A DNA stretch of 10,923 bases, from the NCBI GenBank assembly GCA_021199405.1, contig JAJQID010000057.1, positions 1-10,923 on the forward strand. Reading direction: 5' to 3'. This document shows, in pieces, positions 1 to 7,198 of this stretch (the stretch's first letter is position 1; the number at the start of each line of letters is the position of its first letter). Under the pieces are notes generated by a model, which saw only the letters and a list, made by a program, of their open reading frames with translations, searched no databases and had not been told where the DNA came from. The translations under genes were made by a program, and so were the position numbers. Source of the stretch: Lachnospiraceae bacterium. GTDB lineage: Bacteria > Bacillota > Clostridia > Lachnospirales > Lachnospiraceae.

Positions 1-150
1 GTACCCGGCTGGACCTCCTTAATGCTTTCCATCTGGTTTTTGGGCGGCTTTCAGCTGATCGCCATCGGCCTGGTAGGCATGTATGTGGGCAAGATTTATA
101 TGGAAGTAAAGGAAAGACCGAGATACAATATTGAGGAAATTCTGGAATAA
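1..150 (+). CDS. C-terminal end of a GtrB/DPM1-like family 2 glycosyltransferase (partial)
   Basis: Frame 1 is open from the first base to the TAA at 148-150 and gives 49 residues; the start lies outside the window. The peptide has a hydrophobic segment (about residues 8-31, with WFLGGFQLIAIGLVGMYVGK at 12-31), then a short basic and acidic tail ending in RPRYNIEEILE. A terminal membrane helix with a GMYVGKIY-type edge followed by a (K/R)xRPxY motif is typical of the end of polyprenyl-phosphate glycosyltransferases of the GtrB/ArnC/DPM1 type, which move a sugar from a nucleotide donor to undecaprenyl phosphate at the inner face of the membrane. The catalytic GT-A domain is not in the window, so donor sugar and exact role cannot be told. 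The next gene starts 13 bases after the stop, which suggests one transcript. Confidence 0.8.
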   Translation, partial: VPGWTSLMLSIWFLGGFQLIAIGLVGMYVGKIYMEVKERPRYNIEEILE

Positions 151-163
151 TCGGGGTGAAGGC

Positions 164-1537
164 ATGAAAAAGATGGGGGGCGTCCTGCAGGCGTTTGTCT
201 GGCTTATATTTACGGTGCCGGTTGCCTTTGGCAGCACCATTTATTATTTTGAGGCGGTTGCTTCTTATACTTCAGCTGATGTTATTGCGCTGCTGCTATG
301 GATCTGCGTGATTCTGTTTTTATTTATGCTGACGGCGCTTTTGCGTCGGTGGACAGAGAAAAGGCCCGGATTTTTTCAGCTGGGAGAGGGCGCGGCCCTT
401 GTGCTGGAGCTGATTTGCTGCATCATACTGGTATCGGGCGGAATCTATCTCAGAATCGGCCGGGAATTTGTGACCTTCTGGTCCACACAGGATGGAAACC
501 CGGTGGTGGAGGCTGCGCTTGTTACGACCTCGGGGCTTTCCCTGAATCAGGCGGATTTTCTGTCAAACGCTTATGTTTATCTGCTGAACCAGCTGTTTAT
601 GCTGGTGGGCAATCTTTCCATGGCAGCGGCCGGGATGCAGCTGGCGCTGTTTGCAGTCAGCTGTTTTCTGCTCTATTTCCTTATCAGACGCACATGGGGA
701 GTTTTTTGCACTGTTGTCTGTCTGGGGGCGCTGATGCTGTTCCCGGAAATGCTCCGTATCTCCATGTATTGCTCTCCGGAAATGCTGTTGCTTCTTGGAG
801 TGGCGGTGACAGGGTGGCTTCTTCATCTTTGCTTTGACCGTTTCCTGGAGAGGGGCTATGAGGCGGCGCTGGATCTTCTGCTTCTGATCTGGCTCCTGGC
901 AGGCTGCATGTATTATCAGCGTGCACAGACCCAGGGCATTTTCGAAGTGCCTTTATCTGACAGAATATCGGCTGTGGGAGGACAGACGGCTCTTCTGGCA
1001 GGGCTGCTGAGTCTGATTCTTTTCCTGTTTATCAGAAAAGAGAAAAAAGCGCCTGCCATTTATATGTTTATGGCTGTGATCATTCTGACCATACAGACGC
1101 TGGGAATGCAGGATGATATGGGCTGTCAGGCGGCTCTCTGCGTTGTGATGACGCTTCTTCTGGGATTGCTGCTGCGGGATTTGCTGGCCGGAGAGGAAAA
1201 GGGGGAAAAGGCGGTATACACCAAAATCCAGAGAACGGAGACAGAGGATGCTGTTTTGCCGGAGAAAGAAGAGAGCATAACGGGAGAAAAGCCCCAGCCG
1301 ATGAGGGAAGAAAATATACCTGCAGAAAAAATCCTGCCTCATGAGGAGATGACATTGCCGGAAAAAATTTTGCCGGCGGAAGAAAACAGCGCTGCCCGTC
1401 CGGAGATTTTTATTCCGAAATCCATGGAAATCCCGAAGAGAAAAAAGAAGACGAAGATCGATTACGACAGAGATTTTTCCGAGAGGGAAATGAAGTTTGA
1501 TATTGAGATTCCGGATGGGGAGGAGTTTGACCGGTAG
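164..1537 (+). CDS. Polytopic membrane protein with charged C-terminal tail, possibly GT-C-like
   Basis: The ATG at 164 has a GGGGTGAAGG ribosome binding site just upstream and gives 457 residues; an in-frame TTG at 131 would overlap the previous gene and lacks a good site. Roughly nine to ten hydrophobic segments are visible, near residues 5-27, 38-60, 76-96, 140-173, 178-194, 206-222, 235-250, 273-290, 298-313 and 321-341. After that comes a hydrophilic tail of about 110 residues rich in Glu, Pro and Lys, ending in a mixed-charge stretch with KRKKKTKIDYDRDF. The stretch around residues 130-180 (AYVYLLNQLFMLVGN followed by a helix ending in RRTWG) resembles the second and third helices of GT-C membrane glycosyltransferases. 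The usual acidic catalytic motif of the first loop is not evident, so this assignment is weak. Placement directly after a GtrB-like transferase supports a role in lipid-linked sugar transfer to the envelope. I cannot name the family. Confidence 0.75.
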   Translation: MKKMGGVLQAFVWLIFTVPVAFGSTIYYFEAVASYTSADVIALLLWICVILFLFMLTALLRRWTEKRPGFFQLGEGAALVLELICCIILVSGGIYLRIGREFVTFWSTQDGNPVVEAALVTTSGLSLNQADFLSNAYVYLLNQLFMLVGNLSMAAAGMQLALFAVSCFLLYFLIRRTWGVFCTVVCLGALMLFPEMLRISMYCSPEMLLLLGVAVTGWLLHLCFDRFLERGYEAALDLLLLIWLLAGCMYYQRAQTQGIFEVPLSDRISAVGGQTALLAGLLSLILFLFIRKEKKAPAIYMFMAVIILTIQTLGMQDDMGCQAALCVVMTLLLGLLLRDLLAGEEKGEKAVYTKIQRTETEDAVLPEKEESITGEKPQPMREENIPAEKILPHEEMTLPEKILPAEENSAARPEIFIPKSMEIPKRKKKTKIDYDRDFSEREMKFDIEIPDGEEFDR

Positions 1538-1569
1538 GATACATATTTTTGCTCTGAAACTGGCACACT

Positions 1570-1602
1570 AAGAAGAAAGTCGAAGGATTTTCTTCTTTTT
1601 AT
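1570..1602 (+). terminator. Hairpin with T-run, probable intrinsic terminator after the membrane protein gene
   Basis: AAGAAGAAAGTC (1570-1581) can pair with GATTTTCTTCTT (1586-1597) around a GAAG tetraloop, giving a 12-bp stem with one G-U pair. The stem is A/T-rich, so it is not very stable. It is followed by TTTATTTATAT. The form is that of a rho-independent terminator for the two genes to the left. It ends about eight bases before the ribosome binding site of the next gene, so it could also be a leader element of that gene. Confidence 0.6.
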
Positions 1603-1609
1603 TTATATC

Positions 1610-1616
1610 GGAGGTG
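1610..1616 (+). promoter_or_regulatory. Ribosome binding site that sets the TTG start of tepA
   Basis: GGAGGTG lies four bases before a TTG codon at 1621. No in-frame ATG occurs until residue 82, inside the conserved protease core, so this strong site is what decides the non-AUG start. Confidence 0.8.
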
Positions 1617-1620
1617 TGCG

Positions 1621-2307
1621 TTGGAAGAGACAGATTCAAAACAGCAGGAAAAAAATGACAGTATCCGTGAGAGCGGTCAGCTGTTACTGAATGAAAATTC
1701 ACAGAAAAACGAGATTTATCTGGTCACGATTATCGGAGAGGTGGAGGGGCATGATGTACTGGGAAACAATGCGAAAACCACAAAATATGAGCATGTTTTA
1801 CCCCAGCTGGCGGCCATTGAGGACAGCCGGGAGATTGACGGCGTGCTGGTACTGATTAATACCATGGGAGGCGATGTGGAAGCGGGCCTTGCCATCGCTG
1901 AGATGCTGGCCAGTCTGAGCAAGCCTACGGTGTCGTTGGTGCTTGGCGGCTCCCATTCCATTGGTGTCCCCATCGCGGTCAGTACAGATTATTCCTATAT
2001 TGTGCCCACGGGAACCATGGTTATCCATCCGGTTCGGATGAACGGCACCGTGATCGGGGTGCGTCAGACCTTTGATTATTTCCGGCAGATTCAGGATCGG
2101 ATCACCGGATTTGTGGCCTCCCACTGCGGGATCAGTGAGAAACGTTATGTGGAGCTGATGATGGAGACAGAGATGCTGACCAAGGATGTGGGAAGCATTC
2201 TGGTGGGGGAGGACTGTGTCAGGGAAGGAATTATCAATGCGGTTGGAGGCATCAGTCAGGCCATGGGGAAACTTCATGAGATGATTGAGAAAAGAAATGA
2301 CAAATGA
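1621..2307 (+). CDS. tepA: ClpP-like serine protease, TepA (translocation-enhancing) type
   Basis: 228 residues from a TTG codon. The core shows the ClpP/crotonase-like fold signatures: GVLVLINTMGGDVEAGLAIA (residues 74-93) with the GGD oxyanion-type turn, then VLGGSHSIGVPIAV (107-120), where Ser113 matches the ClpP nucleophile, and VIHPVRMNG (134-142), where His136 matches the catalytic histidine. The third residue of the triad is less clear: Asp189 in TKDVG or Glu184 are candidates. Length fits the TepA group (about 240 residues) better than housekeeping ClpP, and the N-terminal 30 residues are polar with no signal peptide. TepA in Bacillus subtilis was described as aiding protein translocation or pre-protein handling and its gene sits close to spoIIIE, the same order as here. 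Its true substrates are not well established. A promoter for the next gene lies in its 3' end. Confidence 0.88.
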   Translation: MEETDSKQQEKNDSIRESGQLLLNENSQKNEIYLVTIIGEVEGHDVLGNNAKTTKYEHVLPQLAAIEDSREIDGVLVLINTMGGDVEAGLAIAEMLASLSKPTVSLVLGGSHSIGVPIAVSTDYSYIVPTGTMVIHPVRMNGTVIGVRQTFDYFRQIQDRITGFVASHCGISEKRYVELMMETEMLTKDVGSILVGEDCVREGIINAVGGISQAMGKLHEMIEKRNDK

Positions 2308-2325
2308 AAAAAACTATGCTAGAAT
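2297..2325 (+). promoter_or_regulatory. Sigma-A-type promoter for the ftsK transcript
   Basis: ATGACA (2297-2302, five of six matches to TTGACA) and TAGAAT (2320-2325, five of six matches to TATAAT) are separated by exactly 17 bases, and TGC directly before the -10 box gives an extended -10. Transcription would begin near 2332, leaving a leader of about 138 bases before ftsK. The -35 box overlaps the last codons of tepA. This is read from the sequence only. Confidence 0.65.
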
Positions 2326-2469
2326 AAAAAACGTTTGAGAAATTTTTGACTGAATGAGTGAAAGTAAGCCTGGGGAGCGGAGTTCTTATCAAAGAGCGGT
2401 GAATGACGGTTATGAGTGTTTTATGCTCATGATTAATCTTTCCGGGCGGAAACGAGAAGTGAGGATACA

Positions 2470-5400
2470 ATGGCGGCTGGTTCCGGGAGCAGGACAGGAG
2501 CAAAAAAGAGTACAGGCACCGCAAAAAGCGGCGGCAGAACGGGAAGCGGGAAGACGACCCGCAGTACGGGAACCGGAAAGACTGCACGAAGCTCAGGCAC
2601 AGGGAGAAGCACTGCCGGGCGCGGGAGGACCTCCGGAGGCAGAACCGGAAAGAAAAGACAGTCTGCTGCTGCGAAAAGGAGACAGCAGGAGCTGTACCGG
2701 GAGGTGGGCTTTATTGTCGCCTGTGTATTTCTGGCTTTTCTTTTTTTGTGTAATTTTGGAATTGCCGGACCGGTGGGAAATTTCTTTAAGAGAATGATGT
2801 TCGGACTGTTTGGTCTGCCAGCCTACGCAGCTCCCCTGCTGCTTGCCGCGGGTCTCATCTACTGGTGGACATGCCGGGGACAGGGAATTGCGTTTAGGAA
2901 AATTGTCCCGGGTTTTCTTTTGCTAATTGACGTCAGTGCTTTTTGCGAACTGTTTGCTTCAAGATTGAGCAACATAAGTAAGTACAGTGCTGTCGCTTTA
3001 TATAAGAACAGTGCGGAGTACTGGAATGGGGGCGGCATCCTGGGCGGCTCTCTGGCGTATTTTCTGTATCATTTTCTTTCTACAGTTGGAGCAGTATTGA
3101 TTTTGCTTGCCATTGCTGTGGTCTGCGCGGTGCTTCTGACGGAAAAGTCTTTTGTAGGTCTGCTGCAGAACGTGGGGGTGGCGGCCGGCTCTACTGCGCG
3201 TGAAAGTGCGGATTCTGCCAGACAAAGGGCTGAAATCAGGGCGGAAGAGAGAAGAATTCGCAGGGAACAGGAAGCTTTGAAACAGGAAAATCAGGAGAAG
3301 GAGCCGACGGAGGAAAGGCGGGGAGGCTTTTTCCCCTGGGTACACCTGCTGAATGACGGTAAAAACGCCAAGGCGGAGAAAAACACGGTGAAGTATTCCG
3401 GTGTACAGCCACAGGAGAGTCTGGAGCAAACCTCCGCTGCTGAGCAAAAATCAGGGGAAGAAGTCGGAAAGGAGTCTGCAATACCTTTTCGCAAGAGCGC
3501 CCGTTCTCCCGAACCCATACCGACAAAGCCGGTACGGGAAGAGAGAGAGCCTGAGGAAGAGGAATATGACAGCTCTGATTTTGACGGCATTCGGGAGCTG
3601 ACCAGAAGGCATACATATTATCAGCAGGAGACCTGGCAGGGAGACTGGAAAGCAGAGACACCATTGGAAGTCGGAAGCCGGGAGGAAATGGGACAGGCAG
3701 CGTCAGGGCAGCCCGAAGAGGAAGAAGCCTGGGCCGGAGATGCACCGGAACGCGCAGCTTTTGCTGCTGCAACAGAACCGCAATTTCCGGAGAATGAGAC
3801 GGATTTGGCCTCGGGAGAGTATGTACAGCGCGAAATCCCGATAGAGATTCTCTACGGAGAAAAGGATCCAGGGGTCGGAGGGAAAAAGGCTGCTGCTTTC
3901 TCTGAGCAGTCCAAAGGAGGCAGACCGGGGGCGGCGCTGCCTGAAGGGCGTTCCTCCGGAGCGGCGGCTTCGAATGTATCGGAAAGGCCATTGCCTGTTC
4001 ATAAATATCAGTTTCCGCCTCTTCAGTTTTTAAATCCGGGCAAACCGGGAACGGGGGATTCCTCGAAGGAGCTGGCGGAGACAGCCAGACGGCTGCAAAG
4101 CTGTCTGGAGACCTTTGGCGTGAAGGTGACCATTACCGATATCAGCAAGGGTCCGGCGGTAACCCGGTATGAGATTCAGCCGGAACAGGGCGTTAAGGTA
4201 AGCAAGATTGTCAATCTTTCTGATGATATCAAGCTGAATCTGGCTGCCACCGATATTCGAATTGAAGCACCGATTCCGGGCAAGGCCGCCATCGGTATTG
4301 AGGTGCCCAACCGGGAGAACAGCCCGGTGCCTCTGAGAGAACTGCTGGAATCCAAAGAGTTCCAGACCTTTCACTCAAAGCTGGCTTTTGCTGTGGGAAA
4401 GGACATTTCTGGCAAGGTGGTAGTGACAGATATTGCCAAGATGCCTCATGTGCTGATCGCCGGCGCTACAGGTTCCGGAAAGTCAGTGTGTATCAATACG
4501 ATTATTCTGAGTCTGATTTATAAAGCCACACCTGAGGAAGTGCAGATGATCATGATCGATCCCAAGGTGGTGGAGTTAAATATTTATAATGGAATACCTC
4601 ATCTGATGATTCCGGTGGTGACGGATCCGAAGAAAGCGGCCGCGGCTCTGCACTGGGGCGTGGCGGAGATGATGGACCGCTATGAAAAGTTTGCCCAGAT
4701 GGGAGTGCGGGATCTGAAGGGCTATAACGCGAAGGTGGAGAGTCTGAAGACCGCGGAGGACGGGACACAGTTAAAGAAGCTGCCTCAGATTGTCATTATC
4801 GTGGACGAGCTGGCCGACCTGATGATGGTTTCACCGGGAGAGGTGGAGGAGAGCATCTGCCGTCTGGCACAGCTGGCCAGAGCTGCAGGCATCCACCTGA
4901 TCATTGCGACACAGCGTCCCAGTGTGGACGTGATTACCGGACTGATCAAGGCCAATATGCCTTCCAGAATTGCCTTTTCCGTTACCAGCGGCGTGGATTC
5001 CCGCACCATTCTGGATATGGTAGGAGCGGAGAAGCTTCTTGGCAAGGGGGACATGCTTTTTTATCCTCAGGGCTATGCCAAGCCTGTCAGAATTCAGGGG
5101 GCTCTTGTCACTGAGGAGGAGATCTCCAGGGTTGTGGACTTTTTGAAGAATCAGAAGCTGGGCAATGCATATCAGGCGGATATTGAGGAAAAGATGAAAA
5201 ATCTGGACAGCGGTACCGGCGCGGACGGACAGACTGCGGGGCAGGTTGCTGCGGACAATAAGGACGCTCTGTTCGCGGACGCCGGCAGATTTATCATTGA
5301 AAAGGACAAGGCGTCCATCGGTATGCTGCAGAGGGCGTTCCGTATCGGCTTTAACCGTGCGGCACGCATTATGGATCAGCTTTGCGACTATGGTGTGGTC

Positions 5401-5478
5401 GGGGAGGAAGAGGGTACCAAGCCCCGCAGGGTGCTGATGAGTCCGGAGCAGTTTGAACAGCTGCTGGAAGAAATATGA
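2470..5478 (+). CDS. ftsK: FtsK/SpoIIIE family DNA translocase
   Basis: 1002 residues, ATG preceded by AAGTGAGGAT. Domain order: a basic Ser/Gly/Thr/Arg/Lys repeat region (about 1-72); a membrane region with four or five hydrophobic segments (about 79-98, 111-133, 146-164, 187-225); a long charged linker with an Arg/Glu-rich coiled-coil-like part near 248-283 and acidic runs (359-365, 416-420); the alpha/beta motor from about 513, with Walker A GATGSGKS (665-672), IMIDPKVVEL (695-704), Walker B IVIIVDELADLM (774-785) and IIATQRPSVDVITGLIKANM (811-830); and a gamma winged-helix domain (about 932-1002) that reads oriented DNA motifs. The family forms hexamers at the division septum and pumps chromosomal DNA out of the closing septum or into the forespore. 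The protein is about 200 residues longer than B. subtilis SpoIIIE (787), mostly in the N-terminus and linker. Whether it acts in vegetative division, sporulation or both cannot be told. Fhs follows after 28 bases. Confidence 0.97.
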   Translation: MAAGSGSRTGAKKSTGTAKSGGRTGSGKTTRSTGTGKTARSSGTGRSTAGRGRTSGGRTGKKRQSAAAKRRQQELYREVGFIVACVFLAFLFLCNFGIAGPVGNFFKRMMFGLFGLPAYAAPLLLAAGLIYWWTCRGQGIAFRKIVPGFLLLIDVSAFCELFASRLSNISKYSAVALYKNSAEYWNGGGILGGSLAYFLYHFLSTVGAVLILLAIAVVCAVLLTEKSFVGLLQNVGVAAGSTARESADSARQRAEIRAEERRIRREQEALKQENQEKEPTEERRGGFFPWVHLLNDGKNAKAEKNTVKYSGVQPQESLEQTSAAEQKSGEEVGKESAIPFRKSARSPEPIPTKPVREEREPEEEEYDSSDFDGIRELTRRHTYYQQETWQGDWKAETPLEVGSREEMGQAASGQPEEEEAWAGDAPERAAFAAATEPQFPENETDLASGEYVQREIPIEILYGEKDPGVGGKKAAAFSEQSKGGRPGAALPEGRSSGAAASNVSERPLPVHKYQFPPLQFLNPGKPGTGDSSKELAETARRLQSCLETFGVKVTITDISKGPAVTRYEIQPEQGVKVSKIVNLSDDIKLNLAATDIRIEAPIPGKAAIGIEVPNRENSPVPLRELLESKEFQTFHSKLAFAVGKDISGKVVVTDIAKMPHVLIAGATGSGKSVCINTIILSLIYKATPEEVQMIMIDPKVVELNIYNGIPHLMIPVVTDPKKAAAALHWGVAEMMDRYEKFAQMGVRDLKGYNAKVESLKTAEDGTQLKKLPQIVIIVDELADLMMVSPGEVEESICRLAQLARAAGIHLIIATQRPSVDVITGLIKANMPSRIAFSVTSGVDSRTILDMVGAEKLLGKGDMLFYPQGYAKPVRIQGALVTEEEISRVVDFLKNQKLGNAYQADIEEKMKNLDSGTGADGQTAGQVAADNKDALFADAGRFIIEKDKASIGMLQRAFRIGFNRAARIMDQLCDYGVVGEEEGTKPRRVLMSPEQFEQLLEEI

Positions 5479-5506
5479 GGTTACAGGGGGTCAAAGGAGG
5501 AGACAG

Positions 5507-7177
5507 ATGAAAAGTGATATTGAAATCGCCCAGGAAGCGGTCATGGAACCCATTGCGAAAGTGGCGGAACGCATAGGCATCGAGGAAGATGATCTGGAAT
5601 TGTACGGAAAATATAAGGCCAAAATTTCAGATGAATATATCAGAAAAACTGCCAGTCAGAAGGACGGGAAACTGATTCTGGTCACGGCCATCAACCCCAC
5701 TCCGGCAGGGGAGGGCAAGACCACGGTGAGTATTGGTCTGGGACAAGCTCTGTGCAAAATGGGCAAAAATGCGGTAATCGCTCTTCGTGAGCCCTCTCTT
5801 GGACCATGCTTTGGCATCAAGGGCGGCGCTGCCGGGGGCGGATATGCTCAGGTGGTGCCCATGGAAGATCTGAATTTACACTTTACCGGGGATTTCCACG
5901 CCATCACCTCTGCCAATAATCTGCTGGCGGCTCTTCTGGATAATCACATCCAGCAGGGAAATGAACTGAATATCGACACCCGGAATATTGTGTGGAAGCG
6001 CTGCATGGATATGAACGACCGGGCGCTTCGCAATATTGTGGTGGGGCTTGGCAGTAAAGCAGATGGCTTTGTCAGGGAGGATCATTTTGTGATCACCGTG
6101 GCCAGCGAGGTCATGGCAGTGCTGTGTCTTGCTTCGGATATGCAGGATCTGAAGGAACGGCTGGGACGTATGGTAGTGGCTTATGATTTCAGCGGGAAAC
6201 CGGTGACAGCCGCAGATCTGAAGGCGGTAGGAGCCATGGCCGCTCTTTTGAAGGACGCCATTCGCCCCAACCTGATTCAGACGCTGGAGCACACGCCGGC
6301 TCTGGTTCACGGCGGACCCTTCGCCAATATTGCTCACGGTTGCAATTCTGTCATTGCCACGAAAACTGCCGTGAAGATGGCCGATTATGTGGTGACGGAG
6401 GCCGGCTTCGGCGCGGATCTGGGGGCGGAGAAATTCTTTGACATTAAGTGTCGTATGAGTGGACTGAAACCGGATGCTGTGGTTCTGGTTGCAACTCTGA
6501 AGGCTTTGAAGTATAATGGCGGTGTGCCGAAGGGCGAGGTCTCCAGGCCGGATATGGAAGCGCTGAAGAGTGGAATTGTGAATCTGGAGAAGCATATTGA
6601 GAATTTACAGAAATTCGGAGTGCCGGTGGTGGTCACGCTGAACGCTTTTACCACGGATACTTCTGAGGAACTGGATTATGTGAGGAATTTCTGTCAGGAG
6701 AGAAACTGCGAGTTTGCTCTCTGTGAGGTCTGGGCCAAAGGCGGAGAGGGAGGAGAGCTTCTGGCACAGAAGGTTCTTGATACTCTGGAGACGAAGGAGA
6801 GCCGTTTCCATCCTCTCTATGATGTGAATGATACCCTCGTTCATAAGATTGAAATTATCGCAAAGGAAATTTACGGAGCGAAGGGCGTCAGCTTCTCGCC
6901 GTCCGCGGCGAAGCAGCTGGCCAGTCTGGAGAAGCTTGGCTTTGGTACTCTGCCTGTCTGCATGGCAAAGACCCAGTATTCTCTGAGCGACAATCCGGAG
7001 CTTCTGGGCCGTCCTGAGGGCTTTGAGCTGAATGTGCGGGAGGCCTATGTGTCCGCAGGCGCCGGCTTTGTGGTGGTGCTGACAGGTTCCGTGATGACCA
7101 TGCCGGGGCTTTCCAAAAATCCGGCGGCCTATGGCATTGATGTGAATGAAAACGGAAAGATCACAGGACTATTTTAA
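5507..7177 (+). CDS. fhs: Formate-tetrahydrofolate ligase (10-formyl-THF synthetase)
   Basis: 556 residues, the normal length for the bacterial enzyme. The ATG at 5507 is chosen because AAAGGAGG lies six bases upstream; a longer in-frame reading from 5453 would overlap ftsK. It catalyses formate + ATP + THF to 10-formyl-THF + ADP + phosphate in the cytoplasm. Visible motifs are the nucleotide-binding loop TPAGEGKT (65-72), EPSLGPCFGIKGGAAGGGYA (95-114) and the following MEDLNLHFTGDFHAIT segment (119-134), all hallmarks of the family. The C-terminal part has LTGSVMTMPGL, also typical. It lies directly before folD, which takes its product onward, with 21 bases between the genes. The enzyme serves purine and formyl-Met supply and, in acetogens, the methyl branch of the Wood-Ljungdahl pathway; no other gene of that pathway is visible here, so acetogenesis cannot be claimed. 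Confidence 0.98.
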   Translation: MKSDIEIAQEAVMEPIAKVAERIGIEEDDLELYGKYKAKISDEYIRKTASQKDGKLILVTAINPTPAGEGKTTVSIGLGQALCKMGKNAVIALREPSLGPCFGIKGGAAGGGYAQVVPMEDLNLHFTGDFHAITSANNLLAALLDNHIQQGNELNIDTRNIVWKRCMDMNDRALRNIVVGLGSKADGFVREDHFVITVASEVMAVLCLASDMQDLKERLGRMVVAYDFSGKPVTAADLKAVGAMAALLKDAIRPNLIQTLEHTPALVHGGPFANIAHGCNSVIATKTAVKMADYVVTEAGFGADLGAEKFFDIKCRMSGLKPDAVVLVATLKALKYNGGVPKGEVSRPDMEALKSGIVNLEKHIENLQKFGVPVVVTLNAFTTDTSEELDYVRNFCQERNCEFALCEVWAKGGEGGELLAQKVLDTLETKESRFHPLYDVNDTLVHKIEIIAKEIYGAKGVSFSPSAAKQLASLEKLGFGTLPVCMAKTQYSLSDNPELLGRPEGFELNVREAYVSAGAGFVVVLTGSVMTMPGLSKNPAAYGIDVNENGKITGLF

Positions 7178-7198
7178 ATAAAGTTTTAAGGAGTATAA

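Noticed and set aside
131..163. Upstream TTG start for the membrane protein
   Set aside because: It would overlap the preceding gene, lacks a ribosome binding site, and the ATG at 164 has a good one.
298..837. A 179-codon + strand frame within the membrane protein gene
   Set aside because: It is an out-of-frame shadow with no hydrophobic pattern matching a real protein, while the main frame shows clear membrane helices.
2412..2430. ATGAG/CTCAT hairpin in the ftsK leader
   Set aside because: Only five base pairs with a nine-base loop and no T-run, so it is expected by chance.
2354..2797. A 147-codon + strand reading frame overlapping the start of ftsK
   Set aside because: It has no ribosome binding site, and most of it is the out-of-frame reading of the repetitive basic ftsK N-terminus; its protein is low complexity with no recognisable domain.
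3236..3991. A 251-codon reverse-strand open frame inside ftsK
   Set aside because: It lies opposite the ftsK linker, is rich in Pro, Leu, Arg and Ser as expected from an antisense reading, and has no domain or ribosome binding site.
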